This document shows positions 32,118 through 43,404 of a stretch of 64,000 nucleotides of DNA, piece after piece. How positions within the stretch are numbered: the first letter of the stretch is position 1; the number at the start of each line of letters is the position of its first letter. This DNA comes from Breviolum minutum Mf 1.05b.01. Its lineage: Eukaryota > Sar > Dinophyceae > Suessiales > Symbiodiniaceae. The stretch lies in the NCBI GenBank assembly GCA_000507305.1, contig DF239900.1:1-64000 (forward strand). The letters are read 5' to 3'. Under the pieces are notes generated by a model. It had not been told where the DNA came from. It saw only the letters and a list, made by a program, of their open reading frames with translations, and did no database searches. Made by a program: the position numbers and the translations under genes.

Positions 32118-33411
32118 TGACCATGGAGCCTGAGACCGTCAGTTGCCTCGCACGTTTTGATTTGATCACCGGGGATTATAGTTTCACGCCAAACACACCA
32201 GCAGTAAAAGGCCAAGATCTGAAAAAATCCAAGTTCAGGATTTGAGCGAAAAATCGTAAATGCTGCCGCCAATAGAAGAACGAGTCGACCATGATCCGAG
32301 CATGGGCATCTATACCAAGGTTCCTCCGGCTCAAAGATGTCTTGCCCTGGTGTTGACCTCAAGACTTGGCGTGGAAGGCAACCCATTTTTTTAAGTCCTT
32401 AGTTGCTTTGCATGGGATGTTTCATTGAGGAGGCCAAGGTGGGCAGATTTGATGGAGGCCAGGGCCGAAGAGCAGTCCAACTCAAGCAACCGTCTGGCAC
32501 TACTATCGACGCTGTTCATTGGTTTCTCACTGTCGACACTGTTGCAACACCTTTCTCTGTGTTTGTTGCCGCCAACAAGTCCTTTAGAGTCATTTCAGGC
32601 GATTTCAGGCAATTCTTGGCCTTGCGTTTCTTTTTCCAAAATCTACTGCACGCTCAGGCCAAGGCAAATCGTGCTGCACGAAATGTCCCGGGCGTCCATG
32701 CGATGTGGGAACCTCAATATTGCGCCTGGATTAACCGCATCTGCCCAAAAGAATCAGTCAAAATCCTTCGAGATAGTTAATTTGATCGATTTTACCTATT
32801 TCCCGAAAATAGTTTAGACAAAATCGACCAAAATAGACAAGTTAGATTCTGTCTATTATCTTCTTTTAAAACTATTTTTGAAATTTTGGGGGTATGTTTG
32901 GTCCCGATTCAGGTTGACGATGCGCATGGAGCGCCGCGGCTCAGACCGCGGCCCCTCTTATTACCTCGGTTGACAGTGACGCGCATTTACCGGCGACATA
33001 CTATTTGTGCGTATTGCACGGTCCCCGCTTGTTATTGGGGATACAACTGGAACGCAATTTGTTGGACCAGAAACCCGAATGTGCCGATGACGTTGCGCTG
33101 GTTGGACCAAGTGAACCGTGCGGGACCACAGGATCAGGGAACCGATGAAGTTTCAGTTCCGAAGCTTCAGCCGACTCTTATTAAATATCCTTGCGCAATG
33201 CATCCTCCACCTCAGCTCCCACATGGCATGCGCCCAGTGGGAGTAGCAACGAGTCCTCGAAGCAAACGAAGAAAGGGGAAAGGAGCACAGGAACATTGAG
33301 CACGAGAAGAGGATTCAGGAGCTGCTAAAGACCTTCGCGGCTTCGTCGGCCACACTTTTGGTGTTGGCCCAACTTTGGCGTCTCAAATCGTGGGTGTCCG
33401 CGTTGGATCAG
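32118..33411 (+). pseudogene. Decayed coding region downstream of the DinoSL relic
   Basis: Protein-like stretches in changing frames: 32123-32245; 32258-32392; about 32440-32600, with EARAEEQSNSSNRLALLSTL followed by a hydrophobic segment; and 33251-33411, ending LLKTFAASSATLLVLAQLW and a TGA at 33409. Bases 32885-33300 are markedly GC-richer than neighbours. The pieces read as one or more retrocopied mRNAs with stops and shifts. A 120-codon frame on the opposite strand (32024-32386) is a shadow. Identity unknown. Confidence 0.4.
32123..32245 (+). CDS. Short ORF directly after the DinoSL relic
   Basis: 40 codons from the first ATG after the leader: MEPETVSCLARFDLITG.. ending SKFRI and TGA. 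As the first ATG after a trans-spliced leader it is the expected start of the source mRNA. Another frame then opens (32258-32392, with PSMGIYTKVPPAQR), suggesting a frameshift rather than a natural 40-residue protein. No domain recognised. Confidence 0.45.
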   Translation: MEPETVSCLARFDLITGDYSFTPNTPAVKGQDLKKSKFRI

Positions 33412-33837
33412 TGACGACCAACAGCCCAGAGATAACAGTAGTCGAACAACACAGAGATCGTTGAGGCGGCGATAAAACCCTATAGACCAGGTAAGACTAG
33501 TTGGTGGGTTTCAGGTAACTCTTGTGTGTCAGGTAAGTCGATGTTTTCAGACAATTTTTTTGAACTAATTAGTTGCTTTGTTTAACTTTAAGGTAAATTG
33601 TAAGTTTAAAAAAAGTTATTTTGTAAGGTAATTTGTCAGGTAACTTTTTCAGTACCAATTTTGGTACAGTTTTGCTGTTGGAATCAAGCCAGTTTTTTTT
33701 GGCATAGTTGTTGCTTTGGTAACAAAATGTGAGTGTCAAATTTTGAGAATTCCATTTTAAGAGTCACATGTTGAGTCAGCATTTTTCCAACACTTTGAAA
33801 ATTTCACATACCTTGAGAATCTAACTGTTGGTAGAAA

Positions 33838-33995
33838 ATATGACACTTTGAGAGACTTTGAGAGTTTTGCTCTTTGAGAGTGGCACGTTCTAAATTGTAT
33901 TGGAGTGGTAGGGGCACTGTGTGAGGGAGTGGGGCACAAGAGGAGAGAGGGGCACTTTGAGAGAAGGGGGGCACTTTGAGGGAGGGACACTTTGA
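33838..33995. repeat. CTTTGAGAG-type degenerate repeats
   Basis: At least seven copies of ACTTTGAGAG or GCACTTTGAGGG with purine-rich spacers. GGGCACTTTGAGGGAGCGG and GAGGGGCACTTTCAG recur at 34832-34880, beyond the RRM pseudogene. Between them and 33490, CAGGTAA-like words recur five times. Confidence 0.6.
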
Positions 33996-34364
33996 GAGAC
34001 ATGCAACTTGTTGTTTTTTTGAACTGGAACCATTGTTTTAGATTTGTGATGTTGTGATTGCTGTGTTTGGTTCAATCCTCAACCCAGAGAATTCTAATGA
34101 ATGAAACTAAGATGACTTCAACTGAAAAAGGACAACAACAGACCAAAAAATGAATCATATTTGAAACCAACAAGACACAAAATGAACAACTTGAAGGTAT
34201 CACAATCAAAAAAGTTGAAAGGAACAACATGAAGTGAATGAAGAATACAAACATGACATGAAAAAAACAGAAGCAGCATATGACATGAATCCAACAAAAC
34301 AAACAAAACTAAAAAGGCCTATGTATGTTTCTAGTCATTCATTTTCTTATATGCTTTTCCTAGG

Positions 34365-34750
34365 ATGGCACCTAGGCTTTATGTGAAGGGTTTCCCGTAC
34401 GGGGTTGCCGTTCACAGGAAAACTTGGATGTTTCACGATTTTTCTGGAAGGCGCTTCTTTGCAAGCAAAGTTCTTATGGCATTTTTTGCTCTGGGCAAAC
34501 AAGGTGTCTAGCGTCTACGTTGTGAAGCTTTGGTTGTCGCGAACCATGGGCAGCAAGAAGGAGAGGAGAAAGGAGTGGAAAAAATGTTGGAAGAGGTGGA
34601 AGAAGGCCGCTCAGGGGACGTGGTGCGGAAGGATCTCTACAAGGAGAAGAGCTCTGCATTCGTTAATTTCGCGATGACACCCAAGACTCTGCGATGCAGC
34701 AATTTTCGGCACAGCTGGATGGTGTGCGCAGTTTGATGGCTATAGGCTGA
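34365..34750 (+). pseudogene. Broken RRM-domain RNA-binding protein gene
   Basis: After TTCCTAG, the ATG frame reads MAPRLYVKGFPYG, an RNP2-like first strand, and stops at TAG 34509. In another frame lies VVRKDLYKEKSSAFVNF, whose K-S-S-A-F-V-N-F fits the RNP1 motif. One more shift gives DDTQDSAMQQFSAQLDG, the second helix, to TGA at 34748. The order strand 1, strand 3, helix 2 is correct for a single RRM, so this is a frameshifted copy. Its sequence is unlike the RRM ends at 745 and 7010. Confidence 0.55.
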
Positions 34751-35110
34751 GCTGTCAAATTGCATTGCCTCCAAAGTGCGTGGACAAGAGTTGGCAGGTG
34801 TTTTCCACTTTTGTGGTTTGTTTTTGGCGGAGGGCACTTTGAGGGAGCGGACACCATGCGAGGGAGGGGCACTTTCAGTACAAGGTTCACGCACCCTGAG
34901 CGTGTGGGTGTAGCCCTGCCTTATTCTTCTTTGAGCCTGGTTCCCGCCGCTGGGATGAGGTGAGGCCAAGAGAAGTAGGGGAGACGCTAGTGGTAGGCGT
35001 CACTTCAGCCCGAACATCCAAAGACTAAGTGAGTTCGGCACATGCATGGGCCAGATTGAAGCGCTAACTACACTGGTTGCGTAGCCTCAACTGCACCGGG
35101 GTAAGAATGG

Positions 35111-35410
35111 GTGACGGAGTTGGTTACCGATCCTCTTCGGGTGGCTACGGCATTACCATATATTTTCCGGAACATTTCTCTTAAGGGACCCATCCCGCAA
35201 AGACCGGTTGGCGCTGACGAATTTTGTCAGACGTTGAAGGTCTTTGAATACAGCTTGAAAAGCATTCATAGACTGTTTGGTGATGATTACTTTCCTTAAG
35301 AGTGGACAGACAACCTGCTTATCGCATCTTGCTGTTCGAGGGGCTGTCACAATACTTGATCAAGTTGCAGCAGCAATGAAGAAAACCATGGTTGTTTGGT
35401 TGTACAGGGG
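35111..35410 (+). pseudogene. Coding remnant, function unknown
   Basis: Frame 35111-35299 ends EYSLKSIHRLFGDDYFP and TAA. From 35301 the next frame continues SGQTTCLSHLAVRGAVTILD to TGA at 35408. Two abutting open frames suggest one old ORF with a shift. No domain recognised; a transposon protein is possible. Confidence 0.3.
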
Positions 35411-35960
35411 GTGATACTACCCTTTGTATCTTTGTTGTAGGATTCAATATATCCCACTAAGATGAAAGAACCAATATAATATAATGGAATGGAACAAGGG
35501 TTCTTTTCGTGGCTCAAATGGTGATGGTGATGGATCACAGGGTGGAAAGAAACAAAGTCACCCGACGAAATTACACGGATGAAAAAAATGCATTATTTAT
35601 TACGATTCAAGGAAAACAACTGTCCGTTTGTGGAAAAGAAATCAAAAGAAGAAATGTTTTTCCGAACACATGGCAGAGGGGCTATTTTGATAACGGCAGG
35701 GTAGCTATCTCTCTTTGGGAAGACATGTTTTTTGTCATGTATCTACATATTTTGATATATGTAAACAAAAACATCTAGCGGTAAATTCTGAGAAAATATT
35801 TAATAGTCTTGGGCGGGGGTACCATTAAAGTTATTTCAATTCTTATGATGATGGGAATATTTACCATATTTGCAGGTGCTTGAAATCCATTCCCAATCAT
35901 GATACTCCAACGGGTGGAAATCTATGGGAATCTTGGATTCCAACGCACCAGTTAACCCAT

Positions 35961-36108
35961 AGGCCCCGGATCCAGTTATAAGTGGCGTTTTGGGCAAACG
36001 ATATAAATCCTATAAATGGCCGAAAACAAATGGGTTTCACTGGTGTCATTTCACCCTACTTATAGGGGTTAGTTCACCCCATTTAAAACTGGATCCAGGG
36101 ACCACCTT
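35961..36108. mobile_element. MITE-like element, family D
   Basis: AGGCCCCGGATCCAGTTATA to AAACTGGATCCAGGGACC; central AAATGGGTTTCACTGGTGTC. Confidence 0.8.
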
Positions 36109-36265
36109 GTATTTGTACAGATCAATTGGACCCTTCAAACGGATGTATTCGAAAATTCGGGTGACGCGATTTCTGAGAAACTGGATGTGTCACCTGACAT
36201 TTTTTGAGCTCCGTTTTTTGAAATATCAGAAGGGATGAATAGGGATTGCACTACAGGAATCCCTA

Positions 36266-36368
36266 CTGTTGGTGGAAGAAATCCTGCACCAGTTGAGGTT
36301 GGTAGTTTATCAAATTATTTACAAGGTTTTACACATCCCAGGTGGTGCAAGATTCCTTCCATCAACAC
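36266..36368. mobile_element. MITE-like element, family C
   Basis: CTGTTGGTGGAAGAAATCC to GATTCCTTCCATCAACACT. Confidence 0.85.
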
Positions 36369-36419
36369 TATCAACCTACCATATCCTACCTTGGATTTAC
36401 AGGGGAATTATTTGTAGTG

Positions 36420-36499
36420 ATCCAGTTCCACCTCCTGAGGTGCGGTATTTGCCCCCCAAACATACCCAAAACACCAAACCTCAGGAGGTATGACTGGAT
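36420..36499. repeat. Palindromic element with 22-bp inverted ends
   Basis: ATCCAGTTCC..ACCTCCTGAGGT and ACCTCAGGAGGT..GACTGGAT. Starts about 50 bases after a family C element. Single copy here. Confidence 0.7.
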
Positions 36500-36658
36500 G
36501 TCTATGGATAGACAACATCTTGTTGAACATCTTCCGCCGCATCTTCATGGGCGTTCATATCAAGTTTCCAAATTCTAAGTTCTTTGGAGTTCTACCTGCA
36601 ACTTGATGATTCAATCATTGAAAAATTCCCCGCAAAAGGTGATGACTGTTGGATGGCA

Positions 36659-36750
36659 GCGAGTTTGCACCTGAAAATCAATGGTTGGAAGATGAAATTT
36701 CCTTTTGGGATGGCCTATTTTCAGGGACTATGTTAGTTTCAAGGAGTGTA
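36659..36750. mobile_element. MITE-like element, family B, left end lost
   Basis: Begins at GCGAGTTTGCACCTGAAAAT; right end CTATGTTAGTTTCAAGGAGTG intact. Confidence 0.75.
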
Positions 36751-37144
36751 TCCGGCTTCCGTCGGTTACCCAACCAGTCTCCAACAAATCCGCCAGCTGA
36801 AGGTGGGAAAGTTTCAACTCATTGACAAGCTGTGGCAGGAAATGGGCGGGAGGAGGTTCAGCTAGCCGGCTGATTTTTACCAAAATTTGGATGTCGCACA
36901 ATTTTGCCACTGAGCTATGGTGGTTACTTTTTGTTGTTCTATAAGAGTAGTGTCGGACCCTGTTTGTTAGTGACAATCAAGGAAGTACCGGATGTGACAA
37001 TAAAACTTAAGTCAATGGTTAATCAGTAGGTTTCTTGTTCACCCTATACATTTATAAGTGGATTGAAATAATTGAAGCATCGAGCGGTGAAGTCTAAACC
37101 AATGATCCTTCATTTTGTTGACATCCCCAAATTTAACATTGAAT

Positions 37145-37225
37145 CCAATAGGATCAATGTGTGGTATACCGTTATACTTCAATTTGTTTCATACAATCAA
37201 GCTAAATGTAGGGTAAATATATGAT
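37145..37225. mobile_element. Family F element, decayed
   Basis: CCAATAGGATCAATGTGTGG left; AAATGTAGGGTAAATATATG right; centre unrelated. Confidence 0.6.
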
Positions 37226-37353
37226 AACATATACATATTATTCTATAGATTGATTCTACCAAGTTGATTTTTCTGCAAGTTGGTACCAAAAAAAATACCC
37301 AAACAAATCTCCTTCATAAACATGGGTTTGTTGGAGGTTTTTGTTGTTCCCAG

Positions 37354-37413
37354 GAGAGCCACCGCGTGGTTGCAGCAGCCCTACCATTTGCTGGTCAAAC
37401 CGAGATGCGTCCA
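37354..37413 (+). CDS. Candidate exon, function unknown
   Basis: Between TTCCCAG and GTGTGT, phase 0 at both ends: ESHRVVAAALPFAGQTEMRP. The frame stays open past the donor (VCVVAVIGG). GC-rich third positions against AT-rich flanks. Confidence 0.35.
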
Positions 37414-38271
37414 GTGTGTGTCGTTGCTGTCATTGGAGGGGGGGAGCAATATATGTTGAGGGTGAAGGTGGAGTTACGATTGGGAGTTAGGAGAGTTTTT
37501 GTTCATGTTTTTTTTCCAACATGGGTTGAAAGAAAGACATGTATAGACATGTAGAATGCATATAGGTGCCCATAGTAGATGTTAATGTTTTTTTTGGGGG
37601 GATGTCACCTGTGCTTGGGGGAATATTACGCCACTTGGTTTTGGGAGAAGGTCCAGACCACAAGCTGTCACAAACTGTCCATGGATCTTTGGAATTGAGC
37701 AAATTAGGTTGTAAAGCCATGTGCAAAACTTGTGTGACTCATGATCCACTGACAAGAGTTGTTTGACCAAACTTGCTACCAGTAGCTTATTGTATGATTA
37801 CAAGGTTCCACCGAAGCCCTGGCATAGAGAGGGAAGTTGATGCTGTGCCACAAAATACCTGTCAGTTTTGTCTAATAATAACTGAAGGTGACGATGAAGT
37901 ACTGTATAATCTATGATTCTCAGATTCCAGCACGCTCAACATCAACATGAGTCTTGAGTTTTAAACTGCGAATGGTTCAAGATTCTCAAGAAACAGCGAA
38001 CAATGTTGCAGTGTCCATTTGATCGCACGTTCAAACCTTTTCAAGCAAAGTGGATGCCAACATCTTCTATTTTCAATCAACCAATACTGTAGATGATATA
38101 GATTGGGAGCATTTATCAAAATGAACCTCTTCCGCCTTTTCAACTCCCCTTTTGTTATAATTCATCCATCCTCAAAGCTCTGAAACCAACATCAAAAAAT
38201 CCCAATCATTTCCCCCCAAAAAAAAACAAAACGAAACCACGGTTTTTGAATTGGAAAAAAACCGACCTTGT

Positions 38272-38372
38272 TTGGGTGGTGGTTTCAAATATTCTTTATT
38301 TTCATCCCTACCTGGGGAAATAGTCCAATTTGACGAATACTTTTCAAATGGGTTGGTTCAACCACCAACTAG
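38272..38372. mobile_element. MITE-like element, family A
   Basis: TTGGGTGGTGGTTTCAAA to GGTTCAACCACCAACTAG. Its right end lies 44 bases before the exon at 38417. Confidence 0.85.
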
Positions 38373-38416
38373 TTGTTTTGGAGGCTTCAACTTCCAAAAC
38401 GGAGGGACTTTCCCAG

Positions 38417-38508
38417 GTTCCAGGTCCGGAGCTTGGCGCAGCACCAAGGTGAAATCCTGGCGGAGCTTCCTTTCTTCGGAGCGTCGGAGGATGGTAGACG
38501 AGTTCCAG
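38417..38508 (+). CDS. Candidate exon, function unknown
   Basis: CTTTCCCAG before, GTGAGG after, both strong. Reads FQVRSLAQHQGEILAELPFF and ends SEDGRRVP, starting with one spare base and ending with one. Composition is clearly coding-like. A second open frame (SFLSSERRRMVDEF) is less likely. Family A elements flank it on both sides, 44 and 118 bases away. Confidence 0.45.
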
Positions 38509-38626
38509 GTGAGGGCCCGTTTTTGGGGGTTGGTTGTTTGGGGGGTCAAATTTCAGATCCAGATTTTCACAATGGGTGGTTGGTGTTTTTTTTGGTGCAG
38601 ATTTGGTGAAATGTAATTATAATTAT

Positions 38627-38745
38627 CTGGTTGGTGGTTTCAAATGTTTTTTTTTAATGTTCAGCCCTTTTTTGGGTGGAAGATTCCCATTTTGAAATTT
38701 TGACGAGCATATTTTTCAAATGGGTTGAAGGAAACCACCAACCAG
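38627..38745. mobile_element. MITE-like element, family A
   Basis: CTGGTTGGTGGTTTCAAA to GGAAACCACCAACCAG; TTTTGACGAGCATATTTTTC core with a small duplication. Confidence 0.85.
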
Positions 38746-38871
38746 TCCAGATCCAGATGTTTTTTCCGGTTGTCAATTTGTTGGTTGGTTTTGGCCATGC
38801 TATGATTATGGCTCAGCTGCTACGGCTCAACATGAATGAACCACAAGGATTGAATCTGTTTGGGCAATATA

Positions 38872-38987
38872 TGGGGTGAAATAACCACTATAAGTAGGGT
38901 GAGATAACTAACACCAGTGAAACCCATGTATTTAAGGCCATTTATACCCATTACTCCACTTATACCCTGAATCCAGGGCCCACCCTG
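38872..38987. mobile_element. Family D element, left end lost
   Basis: Starts TGGGGTGAAATAACCAC; right end TGAATCCAGGGCCCACC. Centre AACACCAGTGAAACCCATG. Confidence 0.7.
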
Positions 38988-39080
38988 TATACATACATAT
39001 GTCAAAATACATAGGTATATGTCAAATATATTCATATACACCTTGGGTAATATTAAACATGTCTTCCCAAACAGAGATAC

Positions 39081-39174
39081 GGTTGATGGCTGAAATCCTG
39101 CACCAGCAGTTTATCCCATTATTTACAAGGTTTTATAAATCCTAGGGGGGTGCAAGATTTCTTCCATCAACAGT
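39081..39174. mobile_element. MITE-like element, family C
   Basis: GGTTGATGGCTGAAATCCTG to GATTTCTTCCATCAACAGT. Confidence 0.8.
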
Positions 39175-39577
39175 AGTTCGTGTTTTTCAAGGTGATCCAG
39201 ATGCCCCAGATGGGATCAACCTGCCTTGGTTTTAGCTCTGGGATCCAAGTTCCAGGGTTTTTTGACATATAAATGGCGGCTTGCCATTGTTGGTCCCTAT
39301 AGGTCACTGGGAGCGCTATTTTAAGTAGGGCAGAGAAAGAACCATGTTGAAGAAGTTGGAGTAGATATTTCTAAGTTACATTTTGGAACATAACTTTCAC
39401 TTGTATATCATTTTGCAATAACCAAAACATATTTGATGGAAACTCTACGGGAAGGAGTGAAGTATGAACGTGGAAGTATGCAACAAGCCCCAACATCCAA
39501 AATCCCAACGTGAACTCTTGGACATTCCCGTCATACATGTTCAATGCACCACCAAACCATGGGTGAACAGTTCGATC

Positions 39578-39682
39578 CTAGGTGGAGGTGGTGGTTTCAG
39601 ATATCTTTTTATGTTTACCCCTATTTGGGGGAAGATTCCCATTTTGACTAATATGTTTCAACTGGGGTGAACCACCAACTAG
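39578..39682. mobile_element. MITE-like element, family A
   Basis: CTAGGTGGAGGTGGTGGTTT, with a duplicated GGTGG, to GGTGAACCACCAACTAG. Confidence 0.85.
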
Positions 39683-39980
39683 TTTTGTTTGATTTTTAGA
39701 GATGATTTGGTGACAAATTTGAGTTGATTGAAGTGTTAATTCCCAGTTTATTAAGATTGTTTTTTCAGATTGGGTTTTCAGGCAATAAGTGAAGATAGTG
39801 AAGTAAAGCAGAGACGACCAAGGACACAGGTTCAATTGGACATAACTATTCAGATTGATTTATCACCAAAGTTGGGTAAAAGGACTCCTTTTTTGAGGCT
39901 TCTTGTTGAACAACAAACATCCAAGTCACTGGGATCATAAAACATCCCAAGGATTACCAGCTTCATATAAAAGATAACCA

Positions 39981-40088
39981 CATGGATGTTTCCGAAAATA
40001 TTTGGTACCCCCAAATCATCCATTTTGATAGGGGTTTCCATTATAAACCATCCATTTTGGGGTACCCCTATTTTTGGAAACACCCACA
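39981..40088. mobile_element. MITE-like element, family G
   Basis: Reverse orientation relative to 187: ATGGATGTTTCCGAAAATA to TATTTTTGGAAACACCCA. Confidence 0.85.
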
Positions 40089-40783
40089 TAGGAAAAACTG
40101 CAGAAACCTGCAGGTTTCTTTGCCAAAGAATTGGTCCAAGAGCCTTGGTTTGAAGTATAGGATGTTCCATGCAGGGAACGAGGCTGCTGTGTGCTGCTTC
40201 GTAGGGATTTCCTTTTACACAAAAAATTGCCATACCATATGGATCATGTACAGTAGATGCCTTTCAAATGGATGGCACTTATGTGACTTGTGTGTGTGAA
40301 TTCTTTAGGCTTATCAGGGTTGCCTAGGCAAAAAACTCAGAGCACTTTTTTTGGCATTTCAGGTGACCGATGTTTCTCAGATGTTTCTCAAAGGGTTGTA
40401 TCTAGATTTGTTATGAAGAAAAAATTGCTGGCTTTGTTGCAAGGTGTTTTTTTTACCAGCTGGTTATTGTGCTTGCCCCGATTCTTGGTGATTTTAGGCT
40501 GATTTTGCATAGGTTTTCAGGATCACTCTAGAAAAGCTATGGTGAGTACGTAGTTGCAAATAGAAAAAGGCCAGCCATGATTATCAACTTGACAGTCGTT
40601 TAGAAACTTTCCCCAAATAGGACACAGGTAGCATAGAGGTCAAGATTCAAGAAAGCATGTTGTTGAAACCACTACCTGGCCATAACATGCCATCGGCATT
40701 TGCTTTTTGCATGTCCCAACGGAAAATGGTACACACCAGAATTCATCCATTGAAAAGCAGAGAAATCAGATAAACATACCAGC
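40089..40783. other. No recognisable gene
   Basis: + frames at 40290-40502 and the tail of 39982-40299 are not supported by splice sites or domains. Confidence 0.35.
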
Positions 40784-40863
40784 ATCTTCCAAAGGGTGCT
40801 GTTTGAAACCTAAAGGATGATGTATAGGCACCCCTTATCATCCATTCAGCACCCCTTGAAAGA
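40784..40863. repeat. Palindromic element
   Basis: ATCTTCCAAAGGGTGCTG pairs with CAGCACCCCTTGAAAGAT; AAAGGATGAT pairs with ATCATCC inside. Confidence 0.7.
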
Positions 40864-41060
40864 TCCAGGTGGATAAACTGCTTTAGGAGTAAAGTGGCAG
40901 ACCCCTCATAGTTCTCCCTGGACTTTTTTTTGCAAAACTTCCTTCATCGCTGAGGATCTGATGGACACTCCCGTTTTCCCCGGTGGCCGTCGGTGTGTAG
41001 CTCGGCAAGCAGACGTTTCGTGTCCGTTGAACGAAGGCGTGAAGATATGTTGAACAAAAT

Positions 41061-41170
41061 GCCCCTGAATGTAGGCCGGACCCCAAAAGGAAAAGATATG
41101 AACAAATGTATTCCAAGATGTATTCCATACTAACCATCCATTTTCAGGGGGTAAACTTGCTGTTTGTGTC
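41061..41170. mobile_element. Family B element, both ends decayed
   Basis: GCCCCTGAATGTAGGCCGGA, CCCCAAAAGG and AACCATCCATTTTCAGGGGG; the terminal CTCCCTGAAAC is replaced. Confidence 0.55.
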
Positions 41171-41510
41171 ACGGCTATGTTTATTGATGTTTGATTTTAC
41201 CTTCCTGGGAACTAACATATCACTTTATCAGCCGGCACTTTGAATTGATGCGTTCCTGCTTCTGTTTGGTGGGATGTGTGATCATTCCCTGAGAGTTAAT
41301 ATTGAAAAAATAACATCAAGGTAATTCACAATCTGTTTTTTAATCATCAACAACAGATGAGATGATAGGCAATGGGGTAGGTACATTATACTGTACCCCA
41401 ACAAGTCATTGTGAAACAGTGCCCTTCATAATTTTCCGCAATCTTGGAAGCTTATGTGGGCATGAGTTGTGATGAGCAAATGATCGCAACAAAAAATAAT
41501 GACTACAACG

Positions 41511-41595
41511 TAGGCCCCTACCAGTGATAAATGGGGTTACAACCCCTATAAGTAGGGTGAAATACCACCACTTGAAACTCACGTTTTTTCGGCCA
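41511..41595. mobile_element. Family D element, right half lost
   Basis: TAGGCCCCTACCAGTGATAA, AACCCCTATAAGTAGGGTGA, then decay after GAAACTCACG. Confidence 0.55.
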
Positions 41596-41639
41596 ACGAG
41601 TTTTTTTTTCCATGAGGACAACCAACCCCTCCCAAACAG

Positions 41640-41732
41640 TTCCTTCCAACTAACTCCAATGGGGGCTTCGAGGTCAAGGATCGTTATAGCTACTGTCCAG
41701 CTGGACCTGGTGCATTGGATCCATGGCGGTCC
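41640..41732 (+). CDS. Candidate exon, function unknown
   Basis: CCCAAACAG before and GTTTTG after; 93 nt, phase 0. Reads NSNGGFEVKDRYSYCPAGPG then ALDPWRS. A second frame (TPMGASRSRIVIATVQLDLV) is also open. Begins 44 bases after a broken family D element. Confidence 0.4.
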
Positions 41733-43135
41733 GTTTTGTTTTTTTGTTGGTTCATGGAATTTCTTTCGTGGTCTCTGTCATGACTTAAAAGACAAGGGAC
41801 ATGTTTTTGTTGTTTTAGGTTTTTCAACTTAACACATTTTTTTGTTAAAAAGGGGAAGATTCTTCAGACGGTAAATCATCATGAAATCACCGTTTTTTGG
41901 TGGAATATGTTTCTGATTTTTGTCCAACAAGCAAATCCAAGCAAAAAATAGGCAGCCGAGGATGTGATTTTTGTTGGTTTTGAATGGTTTTGACACATCA
42001 TTTTTGTGGCAGGTAGTAGTAGAGCAGACTGGTGCTGGATTTTGTTGTACTTAAGAAAGTATTAGTATATAGTGACCTGCAACTAGCAGATTGAATATGA
42101 TTTGGTGATTCAGATAATGCTGGAAATGCTATTGATTCAGTTCTTCATTTGTTCTGAATCTATAGTCGCAAGGATCCGTGCTCGTGTACCAATTGTATGA
42201 TCATGGGGATGTTCATTGCAAAATGAGGCCCTAAGGCAGGCAATGTATTCATCCACAACATCTACCAGTTTTTTCTTGGTGTGTTTGCCAGGTATGTAGT
42301 GCCTTCTTGGCAGGGTATATACGCTGCGTACACTACTTTGCCGGAATCATCCCTTAACCAAAGGGGATTATCATCTCCGTGCTGATGGTTTTAGATATCG
42401 CTTTTCGGATGCGCCCCCATTAATTTCACAAACCCCGGAAGCAGCTAGAAGCTCTACTGCAGATACTACATACCGTTCCACCGAGCAAAAGTTGCGAAAC
42501 TAAACCTTGTTGTTTGTTGTCTTGCTTTTTTCCCACCACTTCCTTCGGGGCAGTAGACCTTATTTTCAATCCTCTTAAGCAATTGATTCAGTTGGACACC
42601 AATGGGCGTTCGTTCTTCGCTCCTTAGTTCCCTAGGGTTGTTTTCCCCTTGATTCAAACCTCAAATAACATGTACAGATCCTGTTTGGTTGGCTGATTTT
42701 TATGACAGGTGTGATTTTGTGCGATGAATTAGCCACCAGCCAACGACTTCCTGATGCCAGTTGTAACAGATTTAGAAGGTGTCATGACTTCAAGCAAACA
42801 CCATCCTTAGAGTTGTCCATCCTTAGAGTTTTCCATCCTTAGAGTTTTTTTCCGAGTATTCCTGAGCGATGGTTGATGGTTTTTTGGGGTCTCCAGGAGT
42901 ATGACTTCCCTAAGACATTTAAGTTGCCCACCCATGATGTAGTAAGTTGCAGAGAAATCATATGAAATGATGTGACGCGGTGATGAACTACTTGGTGTCC
43001 CATGAAAACCTTACTAACTAATTCCAACGAAACGAGAGGTTTACCCTCCAGGAAACGATCACTAACATCCCATTTCAAACAGGAAAGTCATTTTCTCAAA
43101 CATACCCAAACAGTGGGGACATGTTAATTCCCACA
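41733..43135. other. No recognisable gene; one short tandem repeat
   Basis: Three tandem CCATCCTTAGAGTT units at 42801-42846. The remaining sequence shows no element or supported exon. Confidence 0.45.
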
Positions 43136-43274
43136 AGGTGGGCCTCTACGATCGTTATAAATGGAGCAAAAAAAGCCGTAGAAATGGCCGTTTTTATAAA
43201 TGGGTACCCGGGGTCATAATAACCCCTATGAGTGGAGTTATGGGCCCCTACCTTTAACTGCTAGGGGCCCACCT
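43136..43274. mobile_element. MITE-like element, family D
   Basis: AAGGTGGGCCTCTACGATCG to GCTAGGGGCCCACCT. Followed after 16 bases by a family C element. Confidence 0.8.
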
Positions 43275-43290
43275 GACAGGAGGGCTACTA

Positions 43291-43404
43291 CTGTTGATGG
43301 AAGAAATCCGGAAATCACCAGTTGAGGTTGGTAGTTGAAATCCCATTATTTACTACGGGTTTTATGCATCCCAGGTGGTTGTTTGGGATTTCTTCCATCA
43401 GCAG
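43291..43404. mobile_element. MITE-like element, family C
   Basis: CTGTTGATGGAAGAAATCCGG to GGGATTTCTTCCATCAGCAG, with GAGGTTGGTAGTTGAAATCC near the left (variant also at 58136). Confidence 0.85.

Noticed and set aside
32024..32386. 120-codon minus-strand ORF
   Set aside because: Runs antisense across the exact DinoSL relic and its ATG; treated as a shadow.
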